Positions 36,666-51,176 of a stretch of DNA of 64,000 bases are shown piece by piece (position 1 is the stretch's first letter; each line of letters opens with the position of its first letter). Under the pieces are notes generated by a model. That model saw only the letters and a list, made by a program, of their open reading frames with translations. It had not been told where the DNA came from and did no database searches. The stretch lies in the NCBI RefSeq assembly GCF_015832195.1, contig NC_052031.1, positions 8,929,850 to 8,993,849 of the forward strand, given 5' to 3'. Made by a program: the position numbers and the translations under genes. The stretch comes from Motacilla alba alba. Lineage: Eukaryota > Chordata > Aves > Passeriformes > Motacillidae.

Positions 36666-39600
36666 TCAGGTGATATCATCTCACTGCCTTCATCAGAGAG
36701 ATCTGGCAAGGTGCTAATGTTGTCTAGCATTTTCCAAGGATGATGCACAGACAGTATCCTTATAGAGTCTAACACATTTTGATATGTAATTGTCAGAGAA
36801 CTCTGGTATGGGATGCTTTCTAACTCAAGAACTGAAGGTTTTACAAATTTTATTCTGTACAGAGGTTTCTTTATTGGTCATTACTGTGGTCCCCTACTCC
36901 TCAAGTATAATTATGTTGCACCAGCAGGTGTTTGTTTTCTCCTGCTGCTTCTGCCCCAGATGAATTTGGCACATTTTTCCCTGGAATGCGGGGGGCTGTT
37001 TCTGTTTCCTTTGTGGGTTTGGCTCAGGGTCATATTTGGTCAATCAGGAGACAGTGGCACCAGGCATGTACTGAAGTTAGAAGTGTTTGCACTGCATCAC
37101 CCAGATGTCCCGTCCTTAATCATGATACTTTTGTTCGAGGCGCCTCCCAGCATGAATGTCTGTTATGGATTATGACTGTTTGGTTTTTTGCTGGACAAAT
37201 GAGATGTGTATGAAGGTCCAAGGATTCCAGACAGGGCTGCCAGAACAAACCTGCATATTACAGTGATCTGGGAAAGCCGTTTGAGTCAAGATCCACTCAC
37301 TATTAAGATCCTGAGTATGCAGTGAACATTATGTTTTCTTGCATGAGGGGTAGAAAATTACCCTAGATGTTAGTCTGTCATGCTTGGTAGGAAATGTATA
37401 TAGGCATGTTACAATATTCCCTGTGATCACAAAACTCCAAGGAAATGTGTGGCATCATGCCAGCTGCATTCAGTGCAGCTGCAAAATGTACTCAAAGATC
37501 AACCATGAGGTTACCAAGATGGCTCATGCAGTTGTCAGGATGTTTTTGACTACAAAATGCTCAAGAATATGGAACTCCTTCTACTATTTTTTCTGTGAAC
37601 AGGCATACTAAGCCCAGAGTTTTGGAAATTATTCCAGTTATCTGCTGGTGGTGTCTGATGAAGTAGGTGCTGACTAGTGGTCAGGGCTAGCAATACATAT
37701 GGACTGACATTGATCACCCCATCCCTGTGGGGCATGAGATAAGGAAAAGCAGCAAGAAGCAAAATAGAGGCCAGTGATCTGTCATAAGATATACAGGCCT
37801 AAAATATTCCTATGGATGTGAATATATTTTTTCTACATAGGTCTTGAAATAAAATAAGTTTTAGAAAGTAGAAATGGGTAGTGTAAACTTTAGGAATGTG
37901 GCCATATATTGTAAAAATCCAGAATAACGTGAAACCAGACACTGGATTCCCCATCTCTCTATTGAAAGCAAGTGCAAAAGAAGTGTATGGGCTTTACAAT
38001 ATGAATTTTCCATAGAGGTTAAAGCAGCAGGCTCTCTGAAGTAGAGTGCAAGGCTTCAGACCTGTTTTCAGGATGAGGAGCTGAGTCTCAAACCATGATT
38101 TGTACCTTCAAAACCAGATTAAACTTCATGTTTCAACTGTTATGTGGAGCTAGTGCTACCAAATCATCTTCGAACCGTGTCTGGAGGCTAAAGGGTGAAA
38201 AGTATTTATATTTTTAATAATAAATAATATTGATAGACATTACAGAGGATTTGTCTTTACTAACTTAATTAAAATTCTCTTGAGACAACTACACTGATAT
38301 TAGACTCTGTTTACTACACAGAGCTGTGGTTTGGAGGAAGACTAAGTTAAAGAAAGAGGAGAACATTGCAAAGCCAAAGAATTTACAATATCTGAAAATG
38401 AAACCTCTCTACCACAATTGATAAAGTACCGAAGTGCCTGTGACCTAAATGCTGATCAGATCACATTAAAAAATGGAAACATTATTAGTGAAGAGTTAAA
38501 CTGTGAATTCCTGAAAAGTTATATATCTCTTTACCGGGCAAAGTTTGACATTGTGATATTCTGACAGTAAGGGTACCTTGCACAGTGTTCACATGAACAT
38601 GTTACATTTTTTTCTTAAATGCATTGATTTTTAACAGTAACAGCTTTTTGTTTCCAAAGTCTAAAGATATAAACAAAGCAGGATTTTGAGACAAAAGAGA
38701 ACTTTAAAAAAAACCCAGTAAAACTGGAAGGATTAGAAAATTGTGTTAAGGCTTCAGCCACACACATGTATAGACCTTCAAATCTGTGGTAGGGAGTAAG
38801 GACTCTTAAAAAAGAAAAGTATAAGGTTTTTGATTGATTTTACAATACTATACATTTTAGAACATAGTAATGTTCTGAACTAGAACGTTTGGCTTGTGGG
38901 TGAAGACTGTGAAAAGGGCACCTTTTCACTTTTTTTGCATCTCTTTTACATTGCCTTGGATTTCTGTTTTGAATTCATGTTGGGATATGTATTGAAAATA
39001 AAAGCTCTAAAAAATAGAGCATAAACCAAAATAATCAGATATGAACTTCAACAATATGAACCTCTTATACTGGGTGTAAGAGCATATTTAACGGGATTTC
39101 TGTTCATCATGCTTTATAATTCAGTGTGATATTGTATTCCATCACCAGCAGCTTAATTTATTTCTTTCACCATCTGCTCTTTTTTTTTTTTATTCTTCCA
39201 TGCCAAAAATTCAATAGCACTCAATGAGCAAAGTGAAACTATTCTGTATTTCAACTAAACTGGTTTTATGCTGTTGTTATTCAGAATATATTGGCCTATT
39301 TCTTACACTGGTTTGTTTAGCTAACCAAGCCTTTTGTTTTCTAAACCTGCAAAATGTGAAACAGTAAATACTGTGTGAGCTATTAGTGCCAGCACTTCTG
39401 CAGCCGTTACTTTATGAGACAAATATCAGGCCAGTTGGTTTTTTAATTACAGGCAATAGCTGAAGCTTAATAAGCGTGACTGTCCTTGCCACAGCTCTAT
39501 CCAACCCATCCTTTGCACAGAGCAGGCTGAGCCACTTGCACAAACACAGACCAGTAGTCAAAGCACTCTCCATGCCAAGCCTTGTTAATCTATCAATATC

Positions 39601-40029
39601 TCAAAATGTCCTTGTGTGTTCCCTGAGCCGCCAAAATAATTATGTAAGTTTTGTGAGCTCCTAGAACTACAACTGTGCTCTCATTAACACCTTCTGTTCC
39701 TGTGGAGATAGAGAGATGTACGAGTCTTCAGAATACAAAGTTTTAGATCAGACCACTTTGCTCAATACAGGACTAAATGAAAACTAAAATCAGTAGCACA
39801 GAAACTCTCTTGGAGGTTTGAAATAGACCAGTGGTAAGGACCACATCAAGGCGGTGTGCATCCATCTGTGATAGGCTTACATGACACATATTGCAAAGAA
39901 ATGATGGAAAATGAGTTTAGAAACTTTGCTTTGGGGCTTCCAAACTGCAGTTGCTGTACTGGTCTAAATTGGAATATATTGGACCTAGGTCATTTAACCA
40001 CTCATGTCTCACAAAGCACTACAGTATTT

Positions 40030-40062
40030 AGGCTGGGTTGGACATTAAATTCTATAATCCTA
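40030..40062 (+). mobile_element. Possible CR1 3' tip
   Basis: GGCTGGGTTGGACATTAAAT followed by TCTATAATCC resembles the last bases of a CR1 element in + orientation (GGTTGGACTAGAT... ending in ATTCTATGATTC repeats). Only about 30 bases are alignable by eye, so this is tentative. Confidence 0.35.
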
Positions 40063-41588
40063 ATCTTTTTGCTTCTTTCACATAACATGATGCCATTAAA
40101 TTTCACATCATGGTGTCTTTAAGTTGGTACTTTCAGCTGACTTGTTCTGAATGACATGCAAATGATAGAGTATATGAGCAATCAAAAAATGCCATGGCAG
40201 AACTCTCATAGTTCTTCCAAGACTTATGCTCTTTTGTGTAAGAAACAAAGGATAATAAAATATGTTTTACTAGGGAAAATAGGGCTAGCTGCACAGAATT
40301 CCTTTCCACAGGCACTTATAATTTAATACAATTCTTTCTTCTACTAAATACTATTACTATAATGCCAGGAATTATGTTGGATTTTGGGTTCATATCCCCA
40401 CTGTACAATTCAGGATATGCTTCAGACCTGTTTATTCAAATAATTTTATTCAGACTGTGGCTAACATAAACAGAGAAGCAATTTAAAGAAACTTGACGCA
40501 GGTTATTCTGAAAGTCTAGAAGACATAATGATTAATATTTCCAGGAAGGCTGATGATTAGACAAAGTAATGATATAGAAAAGAGCTTAGAGAAAAAAAAA
40601 AAGAAGAGGAAAAAAATGGAAAAGTACTCCTACTGAAAATTATTGGTAACCTAAACCATCTGAAAAAATAATGTTTGCAATAGAAGCCCTTAAAGTTATA
40701 ACAGAAGTGAAAATAATACAATTATTAAATTAAGGATAATTGAGAGATAAAATAATGTGGTTGATAAGTGGCTGTTGTTTTTTCCTCTCTGATTTCAAAC
40801 AGAGCACAAGATTAATTTAGGATTCATCAAACACATTTGATGAAAGACAAAGAACTAGTAGGAAAAATACATTGTGCCTTATACAGTCATCATTATAAGA
40901 TGTAGCTCTTTGTCAGCTACCAATTTATCAGCACTGAGAGTGCTTGCCTGCTGCACCTAACAACATCCTCATGCCAACAGTGCTGTTTTCTCTTGAAGTC
41001 TCATTTATCTTCCTACACAGGTCATTAAAGTTTGAACCTGCTTTCTTGAAGTTGTGTCTATGGTTGCCACTTTCTCTGTATCCACCCCCACAGTGTTCTT
41101 GTGCTCCCGAGATATCTTTATTTCAACAACAGCAGCAGCAGCAAAATTACTGGCATTTTCACTGACAGAAAACTGCAAAAAGCTTTTGTGTTAGTTTTAT
41201 CTCAGTTTGTAATTTCAACTAGTTTCAATAGTTTTCTCTGAAATACAAGATCTCAATTTTAGGGGACTTGATCAACCTTAGAGTTTCTTCTCTCAGCTGC
41301 ATAACACATGGCACACATACACTGCTATTATCTTGGGTGTTTTAGCTTGTTTTGTCCCACTGATTCTGCTTTAGGTGCCTGTGTGCCCTGACAGAAAACC
41401 TTAATTCATCATTGTGATTGTTCCTTCCTACTCGAGGAAAGAAGTTTACCATGTAGACTTCTATAGAAGTAGTGGGATTATGTATTTTAAAAAAATGAAT
41501 GACTGTGTGAAAACAGCAGTAGCTGTTAAAAAGAGAATATAAGTAACAGCTTGCTTTATTCAGTGGGCTGGTGTATCATTAGAAAGTG

Positions 41589-41910
41589 AGAGTAATTTAG
41601 GTTGGAAAGGGCTGCTGAAAGTCCTCAGGTTTAACATCCAGCCCCTGCCCCAAGCAAGTCTGACCAAATCAGGTTGTTCAGAGATCTCGCCAGGAAACTT
41701 TTGAGTATCTTTAGGATGGAAATTCCAGAGCTTCTCTTGCCCTCTATGCCAATGGTTGACAATCTTCATGCTGAAGAAGTTTGATCTGGTTTCTAACCAA
41801 AATTTGCTGTGCTCACTCTTGTCACTGTGGGTACTTCAGGGAGAGTCTGTCTCAACCTTTTCTGTAGCCTCCCATTCAGTAGTTCAAGCCAGCAATAAGA
41901 TGTTGCCGTA
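41589..41910 (-). mobile_element. CR1 LINE remnant, diverged
   Basis: The + strand shows the reverse complement of a CR1 3' region: AATTTAGGTTGGAAAGGGCT near 41594, then CATCCAGCCCCTGCCCCAAG, CAGGTTGTTCAGAGATCTCG, GATGGAAATTCCAGAGC, and further on CAACCTTTTCTGTAGCCTCC and AGCAATAAGATG, in the order seen in CR1. It is about 0.3 kb, strongly diverged and 5'-truncated, therefore old and inactive. It is antisense to SEMA3A. Confidence 0.8.
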
Positions 41911-44900
41911 GTAGACAACCAGTATGTGTACTTAGGGATCAGTACAGCAATATACTGTAGGAGAAAATAATTGTAAAGATTACAAAAGATCAGCTAGTAC
42001 AGAAAGTGCCAGCCCAGTTTCTGACTGGGAAAGAATAATTATGCATGATCTGTACTGATAATCTGACTCCTGGATGACATACAAACTAAATTCCTTGACT
42101 TGAAAGCAGACGGCATTTAATTCTAATATAATTCTATATTTTTATTATTTTTAATAAAAATGTAACTGGATTCCTGTAAACGTAGGTATTTGAACATTTT
42201 CCTAGTCCTCCTTTGTTTTGATAGACACAGTGTGTATTTTGATTCCATGCTTTTTTTCCTAGTATTTTGCTACTAGAGTTGTTTGGCACATGACTGTTCC
42301 AAATGACTGGCTACCTGTATTCCATCTTTGGATCACATATACTGTATATATGAGATCTGATTATTCTGGCACTGCTGGGACTGCGTCTGGCTTCTGGGTA
42401 ACATCATCTCTTCCTGAACATAAATTGGATGGAGTGAAACCAACAGTCCCTCAGTTCCTTCATGCTGTCATAGCTCATTTTGGCTTCTCTGTGTGCAGTG
42501 TAACTTTTGATACCAATACCTGCTTACCAGGGTGGACACTAGGGTTATTGTAACTTGTGTGTCTGGTGTGGAGGAGCCTAATTCTTACAGTTTTCTCTTT
42601 TACTGCACTGCTTAGTTAAGTAAAATGTAAATAAATCTTATTAATAGTAGAGACAGGTTTGTTTCTCATTCTGGCTCAGAGTTCTGGAGATGCTGAAGGA
42701 AGACAGCTGGTGTAGACATACACTCCAGTAAGTCAAGCAATTGAGGAAGAACATCTGTAGGAGATACAAGAATATTTGATTTCAACAAGGCAGACATAGC
42801 AATGTCATCTACTCTTCTTAGCCAAATGACTTAAGAAAAATTTGAGAGCATACTATATGTTATGCTCTTTGGAACAGTATGTAGGAGTAATTCAGAGGAA
42901 TCTGAATGGGCAAACTGAGTGCTCTGCTCTCCTCCACATGAATGCTTTTTAATTACAGGTTACTGGAATAGGCAAAAATGCACACCAAAATCTAGCTTCT
43001 GTGGCACATGTCTTTAAATGTGGTAAAGAGGGGCTCAGGTGTGCCTTATTAGGGCTCTAAAAATACTACATACTCAAAGCATTCCAAGATTTCTTGGCTT
43101 TATGAGACCACAGTTGGCACACATCACATGGAGTCAGGCTTTATTTCCTCCTGCCTTGATTTGACATCCTTTGTTCAGGAACCCAGCTAGGAGTGTTCGT
43201 CTCTCCTGGAACCACAGTACAATTTTTCTGGGGGTGAAAGAGCTTTTACTGTCTAGCAGTTTGCTTTTTTATACCATGTATTCTTGAGAATTCCTTTTTA
43301 ATAGGTAAAATGATCACTTGAAGAGCTATGGAGATTCCTTGTTTCTGCTATGATCCTAATGATGATAATACTCCATGCTCTATTCTATTTCCCAGCAAAA
43401 AATCAGAGGTTTTGATTTTTATTGGGCCATCTACTTCACATTTTTTGCTTCAATCACAGAACTTATTTTCCCATGGGGAAATCCAAAGAGGAAAATTTTA
43501 TTTCTTTTTAAAATTACTTTAAAAGAATAAGACATCTTGAGAGATGTCTTCTTCAGATTGTTGATACAAATCAAGTTGATGCAATACAGGTGAAGTACAG
43601 GTTAATTATGTCTATTGTAGGCAAGGCTGGAGCTGTGAGAGCTCAGATTTTGAGAAGCCGCTGTCTCAGAAATTTTCACAGGAACTATATGGGAATCAGT
43701 CCTTTCCACCTAGTATTGTGCCTTATCAGATCCTGCAAGCATTTAAAAATTTCATTAGGAGCCAAATTTCCACTGTGAGGATTTGCTCATCACCAGAACT
43801 ACCATCCATGGAAAATGACAGTAGAAACATTTATTAACCTTGAATAAATCTGTTCCTTCAAAACATATCTCTCTAACTGTTGCTGTGAGCCCTGCTTCCA
43901 CTGCTACAGAATCTATCTGGAGTCTGAACTGTCAAAGGAATTTAAGACTGGTTGAGCCTGCTCTTCCCTGTATACCTCTGTGTGTGGGAGTCAGGAGAGG
44001 GTGAGATCATTCAGTGCTCAGCAGAGCCCCAACAAAGACTCCTGACTTAAGGGTCTGAACTGACATTTGTGGGTCTAACACACACCCCAGAATGAAAACT
44101 GCCAGAAACACTCTCTTGTCAGCTCTTCTTTGCTAAGTGATTCTTCTTTTGGTATCTCTAAGGTAACTGGAATCTTTGTGCTTCATATCTTCTAGCACAT
44201 CAAATATATCAGGTAATAGTTAAGTCAGAACAGTAAGAGATGAGCTGCTGTGTCAGCATGTGGGCTGCAAATGGAACAAAAGAGTTTTCTTAAATTCAGT
44301 ATGTTCTGAAAATACAAAGTAAGTGGCAATGTTCAGCCATGCAGTGACGGGCCATAAAAGGAAAAGGAGTTAAACTCTTAACACTGCAGTTCTTTTGTCT
44401 TTCTGTATCAACATTCCCTTGTTTTTTAAACAGCCACAACAAATTACACTCTGAACTCTGTAAGTACCTTCACTATTTCTTCCAGACTATTCTTCTGCAA
44501 AATAGACAGTGAAACCATGTTTGTTAAGTCTCATTGTGTTCTTTATGGCTGTGGTGCACATGCTGTCCAGCAGCTGGAGTGAGATTCAGGGAATGCTTAA
44601 GTCAAAAGGACACACATTTTTTCAGTGTGTTGAGATTGTTACTTAATCACCATTAAGGTGATGTTTACCTATGCCCCTTTTATGTGCTATTTACCACATT
44701 GTCTCATGAAAATTTTTCACAGGGATTGTTAATATGGTCATGTAATAAGCAAACAGCACTAATACATTAAGGACTATTTTGTAGAAAATATCAATCCAGA
44801 GGAACTATTGCCTATTCATGTTTGCATCATTTAAAAACACTGTTACTTAAAAAGAGATTGTGTTGTGAATTTATGAGGGTACAACAAATGAAAATGTGAT

Positions 44901-45417
44901 GAGTAGATTAAAATCTACATAGCTATATTGCCATCTATTCTGCTATTTGAGAATCTGGCCAAAATTGCATTTGAATTCCTCTATTTGACATGCATAAACT
45001 GCAGTACATTTTACATTTCAGTCCTCTGCATTTTAGGAAAAGCTCATTTGCTCAGTAAAGCAGAAGCTGTAGTGTTTATGTTCTACTGTAGCCCCCAGCT
45101 CCTTTACAAGGACCACTGTGTGCCCCATCTCCTGTTGCCCATTTTGCCTTCTGCTCTTTCTTACTGTAAGGGAATTCTTACCCTCAGGAATACCTTAGGA
45201 AAAATCAGCTTTAAGAGAGATTAATAAGTTTTGGAGGATTTTTTTTTGTTTGTTTTAATAACAGGAGGAACTTGCCAATAATGTCCTGTGGTTGTTTTTT
45301 TTTTTTTTGTTTTGTATTTTTTGGTTTTTTTTTTTGTTTGTTTGTTTTTTGTTTTTTTGGTTAGCTCCTAATTTATCACAGCTAAATCAGTATATTTAAT
45401 GCATAGGGAAAAAAATG
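41911..45417. other. Intron 1, third block: no gene seen
   Basis: About 3.5 kb of AT-rich intronic DNA between two CR1 remnants. No exon or gene is recognisable. T-rich low-complexity sequence begins near 45239 and is densest at 45292-45361, just left of the next CR1 copy. Confidence 0.6.
45292..45361. repeat. T-rich low-complexity tract with TTTG units
   Basis: T15, TTTTGTATTTTTTGG, T11 and several GTTT units run together. The tract lies about 55 bases left of the CR1 remnant at 45418. It is on the side of that element's 3' terminus, so it could be part of its original insertion site or a later expansion. Confidence 0.7.
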
Positions 45418-45735
45418 TGATTGGAAGGTTCTAATTCAACCTCCTGCTCAAAGCAAGGCAATATTCAAAATTAGATTGGGGGTTTTGTGTCTGATTGTGT
45501 CAAGTTTTGACAGTATCCAAGGGTGAAGACTGTAAACTCTCTGGTTATTGTTGCAGTTAAGTGTTTTTTCTGTATATCCCGTTCAGTATTTCCCTGACTC
45601 AACTTGTGCATGTTACCTCTTGTTCTTTGACTGTGCCCAACAGGTAATCAAAGGCAACACTTAGATCACCCCTTAGCCATCTCTTTTTCTCCACAGACAT
45701 TACTCACTCAGGCTCGCTAAGTTCCAGTCTTGTGG
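45418..45735 (-). mobile_element. CR1 LINE remnant
   Basis: The + strand reads GATTGGAAGGTTCTAATTCA, then ACCTCCTGCTCAAAGCAAGG, ATATTCAAAATTAGATTGGG, AACTCTCTGGTTATTGTTGC, ACCTCTTGTTCTTTGACTGT and TTTTTCTCCACAGACATTAC, all recognisable counterparts of the antisense CR1 3' region in the correct order (CCTCCTGCTCAAAGCAGG, CTCTCTGGGCAACCTG, CCTCTTGTCCTGTCACTG, TTCTCCAGGCTGAAC). It is heavily mutated, 5'-truncated and without a usable frame. It is antisense to SEMA3A. Confidence 0.85.
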
Positions 45736-48700
45736 TGCTGTGTCAGCCTGAAATGACGCTTGGCTTTTGTGGTTCAGCATGGTTCAGGTCAGCACAACTT
45801 CGGGATTTTTTGTTTCATGTCATGGAGATAACCCACAATTAGGATAGTACAAGAAAGGTTTAAAACATTTATTTCCATCTTGAAACTCTTCTACGCTGCC
45901 CAGATAAGTGACTGAAAATGAGACTTGGGTCCTCTTGTCTATTAGACTGTGGTTAGATCCTTGCATGAAGGGTAATGACAGTGTAATTAGCATTATTAAC
46001 TGTGAAAATACAAATGTTTACTAAACTGGCATCTAATACACCTGGACTATAAATTGTGCTTTCTCTCACACAAAATTCTCGTCTTCATATCTGCACTTAA
46101 TGAGTAGTTCAGTGAATCAGACTCTGGAGTGGAAGGATTGGACGCAATTAGAGTATTAACTTTAGATAGTAATTGCCAGCATAGTTAAATGTTGGTTTAT
46201 TTAAATATAGCCACCAAATTATAATGAGCTCTAATGCATGGGAGTGAATTGTAGTCTTGTTATGTTCAGTGAATACTTAGCTATATCCTTTATGTAAACA
46301 TCCTACTCACAGTAATCCAGTAAGGACATAAGGTAGAGTCTGTTTATTTTAAGAGGTAAACCACTCAGGATTATACAGGAATTAGGATGTGCATGCATAT
46401 ATGGAGGTTTCTGATGCGAGGAAACTACAGGTTGTCCATTTCACTCTGCTTGTACTCCATGGTAAAATGTGGAGTGTGTTCCCCTGATTATTGAACAGTC
46501 TATATTCCTCACTTGCAGAAACATTTTAGTGTGTAAAATCTAAATTGGGATTTAAATTCTGAATTCAGAAGAAAGGTGTGTTAAGTAAGTTTTAAGGCTA
46601 GAAGTCATATGTTTCCTCATAGTAAATGCCTTATTATTTGAACACTGTCTGGTATTTCCTGTGATAAATTGATGGTTTTAGTTTCTCAAAATGTGTAACA
46701 CTCTGGATTGAAAGTTTGCATGGTGAGTGTCTTGCTTCTTTCTATTTGGAAATTTTTGGCCAACACATTCACTTTTGGATGTGAATCTGTGACATAGAGC
46801 CTGGACTACTAGTAAGTCTGAATTCCAGAGAGGAAGCCTTTATCTCCTCAAACAACTGGAGAATTCAGCAGCCCATTTCATATGCAGAAGTACCTTGCAA
46901 CCTTTAATTACACATTTTTTCCCTGTTATTTTTATGGCACTTCTGCATCTCTTGAGCAGAATGAGGCTGGGTAAAGCAGCAAGGTGAGATCTGTGTGTAA
47001 CACCCCTACCTCATTTATTGTAGATTGTAGTCTGTGTGATGAGTGAGACAGGGGACAGATTCCTTCTATTCTCAAAGATTAGGGGTTGATGAGTCAGATT
47101 AAATGCCTGTTAGTTTAGGGTACTTTTGTTTTCTCTGTTCTTCTGCCTACATAAGTTAGGAACTGGAACAGCTTCTTTTCAATTGAATCATGTCTCTGAC
47201 ATGGATTTTTGCCTTAGTATAGGTGAAAAGCAATTTAATAATTCCCCATTCCAGACCTGCATTTGAAGGGTATGTAGTCATTAGGAGAAATACTGAAAAG
47301 CTCAAAAAGAAAGATAAATTTGATGTTTCACCCATTCTGCACATTGAACAAAGATGATGTACAAAAAAACCCTTGCATTTGAATCTTTCATGATAATAAA
47401 TGATTACCTACAGTTAAAATACTGTATTCCAGCTTAATGCTGAGATCTCTTTTGCAGAATAAAATGGTAGTTGATTAATTTATGTTCTTAAATATAGGCA
47501 GTCTTGATCTCTTTGTGGATATCCTCAGGGGCACCTCGTGACTTCCACTGACCTACATTAACACTTATTTTTGGCAAACTGCTTCGTGACAAAACTAAAA
47601 CTTGGGCCCAGATCAGGTGTCCAGGTTAGGTGTAGTGCACACCGTTTGTTATTTTAGCATTATTTTGAAACAGAGTTCTCAGATAGCATGGCAGACAGTT
47701 GGACATGCAAGGGACATGCATGAACCAACACCAAATCCCAGTTCCTAAAGCCCACTCCAGCTCAGATGAGTTGGACTAAGGCAAAATAGAAAATTCCCGC
47801 TGCTTATATTTTCCCTGCAGAGATCATTGCAAAGCATGTCAGCTTGAACATTTAATCACAAAATAAAGAATGTATTTGGAGCTCTGTGCATAAGAGTGTT
47901 ACCTAGTGACATCCATTGGGACCCTGTGTTTTAGCTTAAGTACATACTTAAAAAAAAAATGTTTCTGAGGTTATAAGGGTAAATGTTTTGGAGGAGGTTC
48001 CTGAAAACATAGGTCCTGTAGGAATCATACCCTTAATCCATTGGCTTGATGCAGTTTTCAGCACAATCAGTAAAATCCCACTGCCTTTGCTTGGCTTTGG
48101 ATTAGACCTCAAGGGTCACAAACTGGTTGAACTAAGCAGTGGAGCAGATGCGAGCTTCCTCAACTTGCAGACCTTTCTACCAGATTCCTGTTCAGACTTG
48201 TTAGCATCTGAATCTCAGGAGTGCTTTCTGGAATATACATCTGCAGAAACCAGCAAATGTGTAAATTATTCTCTTAAATCTCAAAGTTTTACTTCTAAAA
48301 AGGGCAAAAGTAACTTTCCTTTTAAGGAACTCAGTACTACATTCACTTACACTTCCAAGCTTAAAGACCTCCTCTTTTGTGGGGTGTTTATGCACTCCTT
48401 ATGCAGCTGTCATACAACAGTTTAATTAAGCAATACTGCATTGAAACTGCAGTCAGCGACTATGGCCAGGGTATGTTTCCCCTGCCCACCATGGAGAGTT
48501 GGCTGTTCTAATTTCATTTGTTCAAATTAATGTGTTAACTCCCTCTGAGGAGGTAAGTAGAGTGACACAGCTGGAGGCAGGACCTCTGCACATGAATCCT
48601 TTTAGTTCATAGCAGGATTCAGGCATGCAAATATTGACATTTTGAAATTGTTTCCCCAGAAGGTCAAATTAGTGTAACTGGCTACAAAAAGAAAACACAT

Positions 48701-50367
48701 CTACCCTGATGCTGTTCATAATTAGACTAGCGAGAAATAAACCCAAGTGTTTGCCATTATACTCAAAGCTGTGTCAGCTGCTACTGGAGTTACATTTGTT
48801 TATGGGAAAAAATTTTAAAAAAAGACTTTATTTTGAATATTTGTTTGGCATTACAGGAAACAAATGGTTGAAATGAGTTTTGTAAACTTTGTAAAAAGTA
48901 GTGTATTTGTTGTACACTGATTGGTAATGCACTGTTTTCAAGACTGTGAGATATCCATTCCTGAAGGTTTTCAAATATACATGCGTTGGTAGGAAACCTC
49001 TTCTTCATCAGGACAAGGAGTCATTTCTCCAGCTATCTTAAAAGTATGAATGTGGTCTGCAACAGAATGTCATGATGCTGCTTTGTAATGTCTTTCGTGG
49101 GTATTACTTAGTCTTCAAACATTATAAACATGTAGGAACTATATTATGACACTAGTTTATTCCAAATTTAATCAAAATCTTGCTAGACAATAAGACGTTT
49201 TAGAGACATGTTTAGTACATTTCACTTAAAGTGTTTAACTTATATCCACATCTGCTGTAAATTAATTGGGGTGTACTAAGAGCAATAAAGCAACAGTTAT
49301 ATCAGTTTCTAGTCCGCTGAAATGTGGCTTTAGAACTTAGTTGGAACCACCCAGTGCTACTTTAATTTGGAAACACTGAATCAGTGTCCTGGTCAATTTT
49401 AGGTGAATTGTAACTTCAATTTTTTTTCATTTACCCCCACTCCCCAAATCTCTGGAGTGTACCATTAGCCACAATGTGTTAGTGTATGAACATCAAGGAA
49501 AAATGTGACTTCTCCTTTAACTTTCAGCGGGGATTTTGTGTGAATGTTCCTCATCTGTCAACAGTGACTCATGGTATCTTGGATCAATGTGGGCATTTGG
49601 AAGCCTGTGTGGCAGTTGACATACACATACACTTCAATATTGCCCCCAAAGGAGCGTTCTTTTGGAGGGAAATTAGTAGAGTAACCAGTGGAGCTGCCGA
49701 GAATGAATAATATCATTGGGTCTGGAAGGGGAACTGGAAAGTGCCCTGCCTTTTCCCCTACAACATTCCAAGTTTTAATGCGCCCTTTACATGAACCAAG
49801 CTTACACTGAGGCTACACAACGTGTGTAAGAAATTCATTAAATTCACATTGTGCTGGTGTGGCAATATGGTGGCAGTGGACAATGTTTCCTAAATCCAGG
49901 TGAAAAATGGCCCTGCTTTAAAACACACAAAGTGCAAATAAATGCAGAGTGTGGGAAAATAAACTAGGTTAAACTTCGCAGTACACTTTGCAAAAATTGT
50001 TACATTTTGGTAATTCTCATTTTACATAGTAAAGATAAGAAGGCAAACTCTGCTTTCCATTTCAGTGTGCCTGGACCATTTCACTGATACCTTCAGTCTA
50101 CAGATCAGTCTCTAAAGGCTTCTGTTCTGACAGGGACACAAAGTAAATGATACGAATGTGAGCTCTGATTTCTGTCTTGGTAAGAAAAGTGCAGTTTTTG
50201 TGGCTTGAGGAAAAATGATATAATGACTCTCATTTATATTCCTCTGGAGCTTCAGAAATAAAAACTTCCACTATTTTTCTTTCCTGATGCTAACACTAAA
50301 GATAACGATGCTATTGTGTTGATGCAAGAAGAGCTACCATTTATTTAGAATGATGAGACGCCTAGGA

Positions 50368-50408
50368 TCAGTGGTGTAGACTAGATCACCTTTCTGCTAG
50401 TTCAAAGA
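50368..50408 (+). mobile_element. Possible CR1 3' tip
   Basis: GATCAGTGGTGTAGACTAGA followed by TCACCTTTCTGCTAGTTC resembles the sense-strand terminal part of CR1-type LINEs (GGTTGGACTAGATGACCTTT). The alignable piece is about 40 bases and the terminal octamer repeats are absent, so this is weak. Confidence 0.3.
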
Positions 50409-51176
50409 GAGTGTAAAAGAATTGAAACTGCTGGAAAAAGATGGATATTTAGCACAGCAGGAAGCCACACCAGCTTTTTTCCCCTCCCCTCCAAGTTAAT
50501 TTCATTGAACATAATATTGTTTGGGTTTTATGACTTTTGGAACAGTATTTTCACTTTTTCAGTTCTAATTTGTGTGCCTGTCACCTTCCTCTTACTGACA
50601 TTTGCTGGAGAAGGTGGGAGGAGATGTGGCTGGGCATGCTGCAGTTGGGCCAATGTCAGCTGAGAGCAGCCACCAGGAACCTGCTGCAAGCAAGTTCAGG
50701 TGGGACTGGGTCAGTGGTCTTTACAGTCAAAACACCGTAAAGTTTCTTTCAGTTGTCTTCGGATCCCCTTCTGAGGCTGCTCTAAATAGAGGCTGAGGTA
50801 GCAGGTGATTTGTTGTTCAAACAAATCCACTGTATTTACACTGACATGTCTTTGTGCAAGTGAACCTGTGCTCTGAGGTCAAGCCCTGTAAAGTTGTATC
50901 CAAACCTCATCGTGCATTAAGCCCAGCCAGAGAGGAGGTGCTACCTGAGTGCTGCTGATAATCCACTCACTTTTCCTCTTCCACCTCTACTGGAAATTGC
51001 TGATGGGTCTTTCTGAAGTTCACTTAAAAGATCCAATATGGACAAGTTATTTCAAAACAAAAGGCATTTAGAAGTAATTAGGGGTTGAAATGCTGTTACA
51101 GAAACTGAATTCAATCATTGTGGCATTATGCTCTTTGCAGATACTTCCACTCATCTGGGGAGAGCCCAAAGGGTTT

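Larger units (their letters stand above)
33660..41588. other. Intron 1, second block: no gene seen
   Basis: About 7.9 kb of AT-rich intronic DNA. Openings such as 36813-37175 have no recognisable domain. Visible content is an A-rich run at about 35379-35402, a perfect 17-bp tandem duplication at 36632-36665, a T run near 39179-39191, a possible CR1 tip at 40030-40062, and a short CAA/CAG run at 41124-41142. Confidence 0.6.

Noticed and set aside
36813..37175. 120-codon opening in intron 1
   Set aside because: No recognisable protein similarity; overlaps another frame of similar length, as chance openings do.
41124..41142. CAA/CAG trinucleotide run
   Set aside because: Only about six units, mixed and in non-coding DNA; not a notable expansion.
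47988..48425. 145-codon opening in intron 1
   Set aside because: Starts at TTG, matches no family I recognise and has no convincing splice partners. One opening of this length is expected by chance in 64 kb of AT-rich DNA.
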